Shown in pieces: positions 43,509-55,721 of a stretch of 64,000 nt of DNA. Below the pieces are notes generated by a model. That model was not told the DNA's origin. It ran no database searches and saw only the letters and a list, made by a program, of their open reading frames with translations. The position numbers and the translations under genes are program-made. The number at the start of each line of letters is the position of its first letter. Positions within the stretch are counted from its first letter, which is position 1. Origin of the DNA: Deinococcus sp. YIM 134068 (lineage in GTDB: Bacteria > Deinococcota > Deinococci > Deinococcales > Deinococcaceae); assembly GCF_036543075.1 (NCBI RefSeq), contig NZ_JAZHPF010000012.1, positions 53,154 to 117,153 of the forward strand. The letters are read 5' to 3'.

Positions 43509-43515
43509 CCGGCCC

Positions 43516-45039
<1,524 letters not shown>

Positions 45040-45054
45040 GGGGCAGGCGCGTGG

Positions 45055-45145
45055 GGCTTGTAGCTTGTAGAGAAAGGCGTGGAGCGAAGACGGTTCTTCT
45101 GCGCTTTTTCCACAAGCCACGAGCGACGAGCCACAGGCCCTGAAT
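45055..45145. repeat. Inverted-repeat element related to 11960-12028
   Basis: GGGGCTTGTAGCTTGTAG, a centre with CTTCTGCGCTTTTTCCACA, and CCACAAGCCACGAGC...CCACAGGCC. The order and wording match the copy downstream of msrA. Confidence 0.55.
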
Positions 45146-45183
45146 CCCGTCCCAACTTCCACACCCCACACCCCACATCCCAC

Positions 45184-45189
45184 TACCCT
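45184..45189 (+). promoter_or_regulatory. -10 box (TACCCT) of the hemolysin III gene
   Basis: TACCCT, six nt (GTTCCC with the last T shared), then GTG 45196, the first codon of the recognisable protein. Confidence 0.5.
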
Positions 45190-45195
45190 GTTCCC

Positions 45196-45837
45196 GTGAA
45201 GCGTCTCCTCACTGCCCCGCGCGAACCCGTCAACGCCCTCACCCACTGGGGCGGGGCGCTGGCGGCGCTCGTGGTGCTGGGGCCGCTGCTGTGGTGGGCA
45301 GATGCGCGGGGAATGAGCCTGTGGCCCTTCCTCGTTTTCGGGCTGAGCATGGTGGGGCTGTACGCGGCGTCGGCGAGCTACCACTCCTTCCGGGGAGGCG
45401 AACGCGGGTTGCGGTGGCTGCGGAAACTCGACCACGCGGGCATCTTCCTGCTCATCGCCGGGAGCTACACGCCCGTCGCGTACTACGGCCTGGACGGCGT
45501 GTGGCGCGACGCCGTGCTGTGGGTGATCTGGGGCATCGCCGTCACGGGCATCATTCTCAAGCTCGTCACCATGCGGTTGCCGCGCTGGGTCAGCACGCTG
45601 CTGTACGTCGGCATGGGCTGGATTTCCCTCGGGTTGTTGCCGCAACTCGCGCGCAATCTGCCCGCCGCCGCGATTCTCTGGCTGGCGGTGGGGGGAGTGC
45701 TGTATTCCATCGGGGCCGTCATCTACGGGACGCGGCGCTGGAATCCGCGCCCCGGCTTCGGCTTCCACGAAATCTGGCACCTGTTCGTCCTCGGCGGGAC
45801 AGGCGCGCATGTGGCGATGATGTTTCACCTGCGCTGA
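45196..45837 (+). CDS. Hemolysin III / YqfA family membrane protein
   Basis: 213-residue seven-helix membrane protein of the PAQR/hemolysin III family. The start [20 protein letters not shown], the conserved [27 protein letters not shown], and C-terminal [23 protein letters not shown] carry the family's His and Asp residues (likely a metal site). GTG 45196 fits a leaderless promoter; a longer frame to 45079 would start inside repeat DNA. The role in bacteria is not settled. Confidence 0.88.
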   Translation: MKRLLTAPREPVNALTHWGGALAALVVLGPLLWWADARGMSLWPFLVFGLSMVGLYAASASYHSFRGGERGLRWLRKLDHAGIFLLIAGSYTPVAYYGLDGVWRDAVLWVIWGIAVTGIILKLVTMRLPRWVSTLLYVGMGWISLGLLPQLARNLPAAAILWLAVGGVLYSIGAVIYGTRRWNPRPGFGFHEIWHLFVLGGTGAHVAMMFHLR

Positions 45838-46029
45838 TCAGGGATTCGTGCTGAACGGCCCCGTGAGAAGGCGTTCAAGGCCGCGTTTCGACTTGCCTGA
45901 TGCTCGGGAGAGGGCCGTCAAGCGGGGCGAGCCTTAAGCGAAACCTTGTGTATGCGGGGGGGTGAGGTGGATAGGCTGCCCGCAATCCGACTTCTTCGGG
46001 TCGGTGGCCTTTTCCCGGAGGTTTCCCCC

Positions 46030-46947
46030 ATGTTCCTACGCATCGACAAGCTCCAGTTCGACCTGCCCCTTCCCAACGAGAAGAACCCCAACGCCGCCGC
46101 CACCGTGCAGGAGCTGTTCGGCGGGCGCTTCGGGGAGATGTCCACCCTGATGAACTACATGACTCAATCCTTCAACTTCCGGGGGAAGAAGGAACTCAAG
46201 CCGTACTACGACCTGATTTCCAACATCGCCGCCGAGGAGCTGGGCCACATCGAACTCGTCGCCGCGACGATCAACGCGCTGCTCGCCGGGCCGGACGTGA
46301 AGAGCCGCGAGGAACCCGTCGACCCGACGACCACGCCGCTCGACTTCGCGGTGGGGATGCGGAACGCCCAGAACTTCATCGCGGGCGGCCCCGGCGCGAT
46401 GGTGCAGGACTCCCGCAACATCCCCTGGACGGGCGACAACGTGTTCTCCAGCGGCAACCTCGTCCTCGACCTGCTGCACAACTTCTTTCTGGAGAGCGGC
46501 GCGCGGCAGCAGAAACTCCGCGTCTACGAGGCGGTGTCCGACCCGGTGGCGAAGGCGCTGACGGGCTACCTCCTCGTGCGCGGCGGCGTCCACCAGGTCG
46601 CCTACGCGAAGGCGCTGGAGACGCTGACCGGCGTGGAGATGACCAAGATGCTCCCGGTGCCCAAGATCGAGACGGCCAAGATTCCCGAATCCAAGCGGCT
46701 GATGGATCAGGGCATCCACCTCAAGCTCTACCGCTTCAGCCCCTCGGACTACACCGACATGGGCAAAATCTGGAAGGGACCGCACCCCGACGACGGGCAG
46801 GAAGTGTTCGTGACCGACGAACTGCCGAACGGCGGCGAGACGATGGACAGCGGGCACGACTCGGCGGAGTTCTCACCCGAGTACAGCATGGACGAGATCA
46901 TGGAGATTGCGAAGAACCTGCACAAGAAGTCAGGACTGGCGGACTGA
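46030..46947 (+). CDS. Manganese catalase
   Basis: Non-haem dimanganese catalase, 305 residues. It has the four-helix ferritin-like core with FGEMSTLMNYMTQSFNFRG, AAEELGHIELVAATINALL (Glu and His ligands) and FFLESGARQQKLRVYEAVSD, VRGGVHQVAYAKALE for the second half, and the typical C-terminal tail. ATG 46030 is preceded by CGGAGG. It removes hydrogen peroxide in the cytosol, expected in an oxidation-resistant organism. A terminator follows at 47024. Confidence 0.95.
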   Translation: MFLRIDKLQFDLPLPNEKNPNAAATVQELFGGRFGEMSTLMNYMTQSFNFRGKKELKPYYDLISNIAAEELGHIELVAATINALLAGPDVKSREEPVDPTTTPLDFAVGMRNAQNFIAGGPGAMVQDSRNIPWTGDNVFSSGNLVLDLLHNFFLESGARQQKLRVYEAVSDPVAKALTGYLLVRGGVHQVAYAKALETLTGVEMTKMLPVPKIETAKIPESKRLMDQGIHLKLYRFSPSDYTDMGKIWKGPHPDDGQEVFVTDELPNGGETMDSGHDSAEFSPEYSMDEIMEIAKNLHKKSGLAD

Positions 46948-46949
46948 GG

Positions 46950-46984
46950 GGAGCGGCCAGCGGCCAGCTTTCAGCCGCCAGCAG
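46950..46984. repeat. Short CAGC-type repeat
   Basis: GCGGCCAGCGGCCAGCTTTC followed by AGCCGCCAGCAG, the same family as 6863-6890. Confidence 0.55.
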
Positions 46985-47023
46985 AACATCAGGCGCACTT
47001 CTGACTCGTGCCCGCAAGTGCAA

Positions 47024-47054
47024 ACCCCCGGCGGTGAACCGGGGGCTTTTCTTT
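47024..47054 (+). terminator. Intrinsic terminator of Mn catalase
   Basis: Stem ACCCCCGG / CCGGGGGC with loop CGGTGAA, followed by TTTTCTTT. Confidence 0.85.
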
Positions 47055-47072
47055 GCTTGGACGAGGGCAACC

Positions 47073-47684
47073 TCAGAACAGCCCGACGATACCGAGGACC
47101 CACCGCTGCACGCTCCCGATGATGTTCCCAATCGGCCCCTGCGCGATGAAGATAAACAGCATCACGATGACGAAGCTGAAGGGCTGCGCCTCGAACTGGG
47201 CGAGGCTGCGACCCAGCGACGGCACGAGCGCCCCGATGATGCGGCTTCCGTCCAGCAGCGGGATGGGGATGAGGTTGAAGACGGCCAACACGATGTTGAT
47301 GCTCAGCACGTACAGCAGCACCGTGACGACGACCGGATTGGACGGCAGGAAGCGCAGGAGCAGCGCGGCGATCAGGGCAATCAGGATATTGCTGATCGGC
47401 CCCGCCGCCGAGACCCAGAGCGTGCCCCACCTTCCCAGGTTGCGCGGGTTGATGGGCACCGGCTTGGCGAACCCGAAGCCCGCGATCAGGAGCAGCAGCG
47501 TGCCGAAGGGGTCGAGGTGTTTGATGGGGTTGAGCGTCACGCGCCCGAAGCGCCGGGGGGTGGAGTCGCCCAGTTTGTCGGCGGACCAGGCGTGCGCGAA
47601 CTCGTGGACAGTGAGGGACAGCACGAGCGCCAGCGCGACGATGACGAACGCGGCGGGATTCGTGGTCAGGAGGCTCAGGAGCAT
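47073..47684 (-). CDS. Site-2 protease family (M50) membrane metalloprotease
   Basis: 203-residue short site-2 protease. Zinc motif HEFAH (about residues 27-31) in the first core helix, followed by [20 protein letters not shown] and [10 protein letters not shown], and the third ligand region [13 protein letters not shown]. It cleaves membrane proteins within the bilayer. Start ATG 47684 follows TACAAT by 9 nt. A degenerate paralogue lies just upstream on the same strand (47759-48361). Confidence 0.88.
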   Translation of the reverse strand: MLLSLLTTNPAAFVIVALALVLSLTVHEFAHAWSADKLGDSTPRRFGRVTLNPIKHLDPFGTLLLLIAGFGFAKPVPINPRNLGRWGTLWVSAAGPISNILIALIAALLLRFLPSNPVVVTVLLYVLSINIVLAVFNLIPIPLLDGSRIIGALVPSLGRSLAQFEAQPFSFVIVMLFIFIAQGPIGNIIGSVQRWVLGIVGLF

Positions 47685-47758
47685 ATGGGGCGCATTGTAC
47701 GGGCGGGCGTTCCTCCACACGGGATGACCCCTCACCGAGCCTCACGGCAGCAGCGCCG

Positions 47759-48357
47759 TCAGCGTCTGCACCCCCTCCACAGCGGCGCGGCGGCCCATTG
47801 CAAGCCACCGCTGAGAAAAAGCGTGGCCCATGCCAGCGCGGGTAGAAATGTTCCACGGAGCGGTCGGGGCAATTGGGGGGAGGGTGGCAGCACCCGGCCC
47901 ACCGTCCACCCGAGGTCCAGTTGCGGCAGCGGCAGGAGATTGAAGGCCGCGTGCAGGGTCAGGGCGAGGGCGGCGCGGCCCAGCCCCAGGCCGATCACGT
48001 CGGCGGTGGTGGGCAGTGTCTGTTGTTGAAGCCGTTGCAGCAGGAGCAGCACGAGGGCACACGCGAGCAGCACGGGCGGGCCACTCAGCAGAACGGTGGC
48101 GGCGGACTGACCCCGCAGCGCCAGCAGCACCGGGCGGGGAAGGGCCACCCCGACGAGGAGGTACAGCGCCAGCCGCCACAGGCTGAGGTGGACGGCGGGT
48201 TCCGGCAGCCCGGAGCCTGACTGCACCGCGCTGGAATCACCCAGAGCGGCGGCGAGCCGGGCCTGCACCGTCCCCTTGAGAATCACGCCGAACAACGTCG
48301 CCGTCACGAGGACGAGCAGCAACAGCGGATCGGTGGTGATCAGGGTCAGGGGACCTA

Positions 48358-48361
<4 letters not shown>
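47759..48361 (-). CDS. Degenerate M50-like membrane protein lacking HExxH
   Basis: 200-residue, 5-6 helix membrane protein that aligns in order with the M50 protease next to it: [13 protein letters not shown] stands where [12 protein letters not shown] does, [20 protein letters not shown] where [19 protein letters not shown] does, and [15 protein letters not shown] where [13 protein letters not shown] does. The HExxH zinc motif is absent, so it cannot be a zinc protease of this type. Start TTG 48361 overlaps the stop of the CCA-enzyme gene (TTGA). It may be a pseudoenzyme. Confidence 0.65.
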
Positions 48362-49475
<1,114 letters not shown>

Positions 49476-49479
<4 letters not shown>

Positions 49480-50783
49480 TCACTGAAGGAACTGTCATCG
49501 AGCGTCACGTTCACCTTGCGCGTCTGCCCCGCGCGCACGACCGTCAGGCTCACGGTGTCGCCCTCCTGCTTGTCGATCAGGGCCGCCTGGAGGTCTTCGA
49601 GCGCGTCCACCTCTTCCCCGTCCACCCTCGTGATCACGTCGCCGCCGAGGGCGACCTGCCCGCCGGGGAACTCCCGCGCGTCCTGGGCACCTCGCAATCC
49701 GGCGCGGGCGGCGGGGGAGTTCGCCGTCACCTCGCCGACCACCAGCCCATTCTCCGGCAGGCTGAGTTCGCGCTTGCCCTCGCTGGAGAGCGCGCTCAGG
49801 CCCACGGGGATGGCCTGCCCCTGCGCCTGCACGACGAGGCCCGGCGTGATGCCCAGCCGGGGGGCGAAGACCAGGCCGCCGTTCGCTGCCTGAAGCCGGG
49901 GCAGGAGGTTCTTCGCCGCGTTGATGGGAATGGCGAAGCCCACGCCCGCGCTCTGCCCGGTGCCCGAGGCCGCCCCGGCGGGCGAGTAAATCTGCGTGTT
50001 GATGCCGATGACCCGGCCCGTGGAGTCGAGCAGCGGCCCGCCCGAGTTGCCGGGGTTGATCGCCGCGTCCGTCTGGATGGCCTTTTGCGTGATGCCCTCG
50101 CCGCTGCCGCTGCCGGAAAAGCCGATGGGAATCTGCCGCGCCGTGCTGCTCACGATGCCCTCGGTGACGCTGAACTCCAGCCCGAAGGGAGCGCCCATCG
50201 CCACCGCCTTCTGCCCGACCTTCAACGCGTCGCTGTTGCCGAGCGGGATGGGCCGGATGAGGTTGGCGGGCAGCCCCTCGGCGCGGATGAGCGCGAGGTC
50301 GTACTGCGGGGCGAGGCCGATCACGCGCGCCGGGACCGACTCCTCGCGGTCCATGACCCGGATGCGGATGCGGGCGGCGGCCCCCGAGCCGCCATCTCCC
50401 GCGACGACGTGGTAGTTGGTCAGGATGTCGCCCTGCGCGTTCACGAAAAAGCCGCTGCCGACGCCCTGCCGCACCTGCGTCTGCCCGCCGCCCCCGAACA
50501 TCATCGCCATCGGGTCCTGCTCCACCACGTCCTGCTCGGTGGTGATGTACACCAGCCCCGGCTCGTAGCGCCCCACGATGTCGATGGTGTTGCGCTCGTT
50601 CTGGAGCCGCGCGGCGGCCTCGTTCACGGCCTGCCCGCCCGCGCTCGTCCCCGTCGTCTGCGTCCCGCTCTGCGTTTGCGTTTGCGTCTGCGCCCCCGAC
50701 ACCGGCACCTGATCGCGCAGCAGGGTTGCTCCCAGCCCCAGGCCCACCAGCACGAGCGTCGCCGCGAGGAGTGGTCGTTTCAT
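49476..50783 (-). CDS. S1C (HtrA/DegP-like) serine protease with PDZ domain
   Basis: 435-residue periplasmic or membrane-anchored protease. One N-terminal helix ([18 protein letters not shown]) is followed by a QTQTQ-rich linker. Catalytic triad: His in [11 protein letters not shown], Asp in [11 protein letters not shown], Ser in [17 protein letters not shown] domain follows ([20 protein letters not shown] ... [18 protein letters not shown]). ATG 50783 follows GATAAT by 6 nt. It is the first gene of the protease - CCA enzyme - M50-like operon, all coupled by overlaps. Confidence 0.93.
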
Positions 50784-50789
50784 GCCCGC

Positions 50790-50795
50790 ATTATC
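50790..50795 (-). promoter_or_regulatory. -10 box (GATAAT) of the S1C protease operon
   Basis: GATAAT is followed by GCGGGC and the ATG at 50783. Confidence 0.55.
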
Positions 50796-50884
50796 CGCGC
50801 ACGGGGAGGGGCGGACCTTGAGTCTCCGCCCACTTTCGCCGCTCGGGAACGGGGTCTCAACTCGGCGTTAACTGGAATAGGAGG

Positions 50885-50920
50885 GGGCCGAACATGGGTG
50901 ATAAGTCCCGTGTTCGGCCC
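50885..50920. terminator. Long hairpin between two minus-strand genes
   Basis: GGGCCGAACATGGG pairs with CCCGTGTTCGGCCC over 14 positions with a single G-T. It lies 15 bp after the lipoprotein stop; no T-run follows. Confidence 0.6.
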
Positions 50921-50934
50921 GACGCTTCAAACGG

Positions 50935-51318
50935 TCAACGGCGCGTCATCTCAACTTTGCCCGTGTCGTAGGCGTCGGAGATAATTAGCGACCTGTAGGT
51001 TCCGGCATATGTGGTGCCATTAAACTTCCCGGTGATGTCTACTGGGTGGGTGCTGAGGGCGTCCTCAATTCTCAGCACCCCAGTGTCGACGTTGCCGGAG
51101 ACCGCGTTCTTGAAACTGCCGTCCGAGTTCTCGTATACCCCCGTCAGCTCGCCGGTCTGGGTCTGGGCTGTAATCGTCATAACGCCCGGAAAAGTCGAGT
51201 TGGACTGATCCTGAGTGAACCGGATGTCCCAGGTGCCGACAGCGGAGTAGGGCGCTGTAGCGGTGTTACACGAGGCCAGGACAGTGGCGAGTGTGCCGAG
51301 GAGCAGAAGCTTTCGCAT
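50935..51318 (-). CDS. Small lipoprotein of unknown function
   Basis: 127 residues. The signal peptide MRKLLLLGTLATVLASC ends in a lipobox (VLASC). The mature domain (AVGTWDIRFTQDQSNSTFPG, GVMTITAQTQTGELTGVYEN, YAGTYRSLIISDAYDTGKV) is a small beta-barrel-like domain of Gly/Thr-rich strands. No family is named. ATG 51318 follows TATACA by 9 nt. This gene has noticeably lower GC than its neighbours. Confidence 0.75.
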   Translation of the reverse strand: MRKLLLLGTLATVLASCNTATAPYSAVGTWDIRFTQDQSNSTFPGVMTITAQTQTGELTGVYENSDGSFKNAVSGNVDTGVLRIEDALSTHPVDITGKFNGTTYAGTYRSLIISDAYDTGKVEMTRR

Positions 51319-51437
51319 ACGGCCTCTGTATAGCAGCCCTACCGGATCGATCCATCGACATTTTCGCGGACGGTGGGGGAGGGCACCGGGGGTATTCCCT
51401 GCGGCGGGGGAGTCGTGTGGCCTCCGAGTTCCGCTCC

Positions 51438-52349
51438 CTACGCCCGCGCCCGCTCCTGCGCCGCGTCCAGCGTGGCGATCTCGGCGGGCGTCATCTGATA
51501 GTGCTCGCCGCACCAGTGGCAGACGATCTCCTGCCCGCCCTCCTCGATCATCTCCTGCCGCTCGCCGGGCGCGAAGAACTTCAGGCTGTCGAGCGCCTTC
51601 TCGCGCGAGCAGCGGCACTGGAAGCGGGCAGACTGCGCCTCGGCGGCCAGCGTGAGGTCCAGCCCCTCCGCCACGGTCTGCATCGTCTCCAGCAGGCTGC
51701 CCCGGCGCAGGTGGTCGGTGATCTGCCCCAGCGCCCGGACGTTCGCCTCCAGCCGCGCGAGCGTCTCGTCCTTCACGCCCGGCATCGCCTGAACGAGCAG
51801 TCCGCCCGCGCGCGCCACCCGACCCCCCTCCTCGTACACGCCCAGCAGCACGGCGTTGGGAATCTGCTCGGAGACGCCCAGGTAGGTACTCACGTCCTCG
51901 GCGATCTCACCGCTCACGAGTTCCACGCTGCCCGTGTACGGCTCGCCGTTGTCGAGGAGGCGGGTCACGGCCAGCTCTCCCTCGGTGCCCACGATGCCGC
52001 TCACGTCGAGCTTGCCGTCGCTCGCCCGCAGGGGCAGGTCGGCCCCCGGCTCGCGCACGTAGCCGCGCACCCGCCCGTCGGCGCTGCCCTCGGCCACGAT
52101 CCAGCCCACACTTCCGCCCCCCTGCACGCGCACGGTCACGCGGCTGTCGGGCTTCTTGCCCAGCACCACGGCCAGCAGCGCCGAGGCCGCCAGCGTGCGC
52201 CCCAGCGCGGCGGTCGCCGTCTTGCTCAGGTGGTGGCGCGTTCGGGCCTCCTCCACGATGGCCGTCGCGTCGATGCCGACAAACCGCAGCGTCCCGCCCG
52301 CCGCCGTGCCGCGCAGCAGGAAAGACTGGGGATGGGTGTTCAAAGTCAT
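51438..52349 (-). CDS. hslO: 33-kDa redox-regulated chaperone Hsp33
   Basis: Holdase activated by oxidation of a C-terminal zinc centre. 303 residues. The N-terminal domain has [20 protein letters not shown], the middle [17 protein letters not shown] and [21 protein letters not shown], and the redox switch shows the CxC pair in [14 protein letters not shown] and the CxxC pair in [12 protein letters not shown]. The upstream region on the minus strand has TAAGAT 6 nt before ATG 52349. Confidence 0.95.
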   Translation of the reverse strand: MTLNTHPQSFLLRGTAAGGTLRFVGIDATAIVEEARTRHHLSKTATAALGRTLAASALLAVVLGKKPDSRVTVRVQGGGSVGWIVAEGSADGRVRGYVREPGADLPLRASDGKLDVSGIVGTEGELAVTRLLDNGEPYTGSVELVSGEIAEDVSTYLGVSEQIPNAVLLGVYEEGGRVARAGGLLVQAMPGVKDETLARLEANVRALGQITDHLRRGSLLETMQTVAEGLDLTLAAEAQSARFQCRCSREKALDSLKFFAPGERQEMIEEGGQEIVCHWCGEHYQMTPAEIATLDAAQERARA

Positions 52350-52647
52350 TAGGAAATCTTACAAGAGGGCACTCAAGGTGGGTGTGGGGGGGCTTGCATT
52401 CGTGGCAGGGGATGGAGTTGGGTGCTCTGCCACCTCTGCCTTGAGCGTCGCATAAGCTTGCGCTCCCACGGTCGCGCTTTCTCACCGATCTTGAGACGAC
52501 CCGTAGACGAACTTCATGCGTTGCATCTACCCTGTGCCCGCGAAGGCGAGGGATGAGACGGCGTTTTTATAAATTTCTCGTCTCTACCGTGCATTTGGGC
52601 ACAAAGAGGCGTCGCCGGATGCCCGGCCTTCCACCCCAGGAGTTCTC
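52350..52647. other. Intergenic region between hslO and the peptide-binding protein
   Basis: Divergent promoters are expected here. TAAGAT serves hslO on the minus strand. On the plus strand an AT-rich stretch (TTTTTATAAATTT near 52564) lies between GAGACG and CGTCTC, an inverted pair, and GGAGTT precedes ATG 52648. No gene is supported. Confidence 0.45.
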
Positions 52648-54393
52648 ATGAACAAGACTGTCATTCCCCGCGCCGCCCTCCTCGCCACCCTGGCGCTGGC
52701 GCTCGCGGCGTGTAACAACCGCAATGCGGACGGTGGCGCGTCCAGCACCCTCGTCGTGCAGGAGAGCGCGGACATCCCGACGCTGGACCCCGGCACGACC
52801 TACGACACGGGCAGCGGGCAGGTCGTGGAGAACCTGTACGAGACGCTCGTGACCTACCGGGGCAACAGCCTCTCCGACCTCGACCCCCTGCTGGCGACCG
52901 AGTGGGAGACGGGTCAGGATGGGCGCGAGTACCGCTTCGCCCTGCGTGAGGGGGTCGAGTTCCACTCGGGCAACGACTTCAAGTGCGCGGACGCCGAGTA
53001 CACCTTTCGGCGCAACCTCGTGACGAACACGAGCGACAGCGGCAACTGGTTCCTGTCCGAGAGCCTGCTGGGCACGGGCAGCAACGCGAACGACGACCGC
53101 TCGATCACCTGGGAACGGATCACGAACGCCGTGAGGTGCGACGGCGAGACGCTGGTCTTCACCCTGCCGAAGGTCGATCCCGCCTTCCTCGCCAAGCTCG
53201 CCTACACCGGCCAGAGCATCGTGGACAGCGCGCACGCGAAGGAAATTGGTGAGTGGGATGGCACCGAGGCGACGTGGCGGGACGCGGTGGGCAAAGACCT
53301 CACGGGCAGCCCTCTCGCGCAGAACCCCAGCGGCACGGGGGCCTACCGCTTCCTGAGCAAGAACGCGACCTCCTTCACCGCCGAGGCGTTCGGGGACTAC
53401 TGGGGCGAGAAGGCGAGCATCAAGAACGTGATCATCCAGGTCGTGCCCGAGCAGGCGGCGCGTCAGCAGGCCTTCTTGCGCGGCGACGCGGACCTGATCG
53501 AGACGGGCGGGCGGCCCATCGTGGAGGAGCAGCTTCGCGGCAAGCCGGGCGTCGCCGTCCTCGACGACCTGCCCGACCTCGGTGCCTTCGGCCTCTCGAT
53601 GAACCAGAACATCCAGAACCGCGAGCTGCTCGGCAGCGGCAGGCTCGACGGGCAGGGCATCCCCGCGAACTTCTTCAGTGACGTGAACGTTCGCCGGGGC
53701 TTCGTCGCCGCCTTCGACGTGCCCACCTATATCGAGGAGGTGCAGGGCGGCAAGGGCGAGACGCGCAATTTCCTGCTGCCCGACACCTTCCCCGGCTACG
53801 ATGAGGACCTCGCGGCCCCGAAGTTCGATCTCGACGCCGCCCGCGAGGCATTCCGGCGGGCGTGGGGCGGGCAGGTGTGGGAACAGGGCTTCACCGTCAA
53901 CGCGACCTACCGCGCCGGGAGCGTGTCCGCGCAGACCGCGATGGAACTCCTCAAGCGCAACATCGAGTCCCTGAACCCGAAGTTCCGGGTGAACATCCAG
54001 AGCAAGCAGTGGAGCGAGATCATCGAGGACGGCAACGCGGGGCGCGAGGTCCTGATCATCACGGGCTGGGCACCCGACTACGCCGACGCCGACAACTTCG
54101 TGCACACCTTCTACGCCAGCGACGGGTACTACCAGCCGCGCTCGAACTTCCGGGACCCCCAGATCGACGGGTGGATTCGGGAGGCCCGCACGACCACCGA
54201 CACCGAGCGCCGCGCCGAGCTGTACGGCCAGGTGGCCCGCCGCGCGCAGGAGCAGGCCTACTACGTGCTGATGCCGAGCAACCCCGGCATCCTCGCCTAC
54301 CGTGACACCCTCCAGGGCATCAGCGAGGAGACCTTCAACCCGATGACCTCGTTCCGCACGGGGACGCTCTGGAAGGACCTGAGCAAGTCGTAG
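52648..54393 (+). CDS. Family 5 (dipeptide/oligopeptide-type) ABC substrate-binding lipoprotein
   Basis: 581 residues. Signal peptide with lipobox (ALALAACNN). Family signatures: [79 protein letters not shown], and [18 protein letters not shown] near the C-terminus. It binds peptides or similar solutes at the cell surface. No permease or ATPase genes are adjacent, so it must work with a transporter encoded elsewhere or act alone. Confidence 0.92.
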   Translation: MNKTVIPRAALLATLALALAACNNRNADGGASSTLVVQESADIPTLDPGTTYDTGSGQVVENLYETLVTYRGNSLSDLDPLLATEWETGQDGREYRFALREGVEFHSGNDFKCADAEYTFRRNLVTNTSDSGNWFLSESLLGTGSNANDDRSITWERITNAVRCDGETLVFTLPKVDPAFLAKLAYTGQSIVDSAHAKEIGEWDGTEATWRDAVGKDLTGSPLAQNPSGTGAYRFLSKNATSFTAEAFGDYWGEKASIKNVIIQVVPEQAARQQAFLRGDADLIETGGRPIVEEQLRGKPGVAVLDDLPDLGAFGLSMNQNIQNRELLGSGRLDGQGIPANFFSDVNVRRGFVAAFDVPTYIEEVQGGKGETRNFLLPDTFPGYDEDLAAPKFDLDAAREAFRRAWGGQVWEQGFTVNATYRAGSVSAQTAMELLKRNIESLNPKFRVNIQSKQWSEIIEDGNAGREVLIITGWAPDYADADNFVHTFYASDGYYQPRSNFRDPQIDGWIREARTTTDTERRAELYGQVARRAQEQAYYVLMPSNPGILAYRDTLQGISEETFNPMTSFRTGTLWKDLSKS

Positions 54394-54399
54394 GGGAGG

Positions 54400-54436
54400 G
54401 CGGCCAGCCGCCAGCCGCCAGCCGCCAGCGACCAGC
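54400..54436. repeat. CAGCCGC short tandem repeat
   Basis: Four units of GCCAGCC/GCCGCCA type (GGCGGCCAGCCGCCAGCCGC and on), same family as 6863-6890. Confidence 0.55.
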
Positions 54437-54509
54437 AAGAACCGTCATCTCTTTCAGCCGTGGGCCGCATTCCAGCGTGGGTGCGGCCCCGCTCTTTATC
54501 GCCGCCGGG

Positions 54510-54515
54510 TATCCT
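54510..54515 (+). promoter_or_regulatory. -10 box (TATCCT) of the NarL-type regulator gene
   Basis: TATCCT, six nt, then ATG 54522. Confidence 0.55.
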
Positions 54516-54521
54516 GCCCCC

Positions 54522-55204
<683 letters not shown>

Positions 55205-55205
<1 letters not shown>

Positions 55206-55540
55206 GGGTGAGGGGAGGGGCAGGGCGTCTTGCCACGGTTTGCCCCCACCCCCCAGCCCCCTACCCCCAGAGGGGGCAGGGGGAGCTTGTCGCTGCGCTC
55301 GGCAAGTGCTTACAGGCTGCGCTGGTGGACGTGTTCTCTGACTGGCAACGTTTGATCTTGCTGCGCTCTGTCTGGAAGGCCCACCGTCTCGCTGCGCGAG
55401 CAAGGCGTGGTGGTGGGATGGGCCGTCGGCTCACGGGCAAGAATTGGCCGTCGAGAGTGACGGTTTTTAGAGCGCAAAGGCACAAGCAGCTTTTCTCCCT
55501 CTCCCCTCGTGGGAGAGGGCCGGGGTGAGGGGGCGTGTGA
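55205..55540. repeat. Long composite non-coding repeat, copy 2
   Basis: Matches 14862-15226 throughout. The left palindrome is intact here (CCCCCTACCCCCAGAGGGGG), where copy 1 has an insertion. The right end is CCCTCTCCCCTCGTGGGAGA followed by GGGCCGGGGTGAGGGGGCG. No gene. Confidence 0.8.
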
Positions 55541-55599
55541 CATCCTCTACCGCTCAACTCCCGCGAACCGCCTTTCTTGCTCCTCGCCTCAATCGCTCG

Positions 55600-55665
55600 A
55601 TGTGTTCTTTTCTCCCTCCTTGTGGGAGAGGGTCGGGGAGGGGGGCGGCAGGCTGAGCCTGCCCT
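55600..55665. repeat. Palindromic repeat with variant outer hairpin
   Basis: TCCCTCCTTGTGGGAGAGGG, TCGGGGAGGGGGGC, then the outer hairpin GGCAGGctgaGCCTGCC. Family member with a different but fully paired outer stem. The rest of 55541-55721 holds no supportable gene. Confidence 0.75.
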
Positions 55666-55721
55666 CCTGCACGCCGAGGCTTTAGCATCTGTTTCAACTC
55701 CCCGCGTCGCCTCCACTCCCC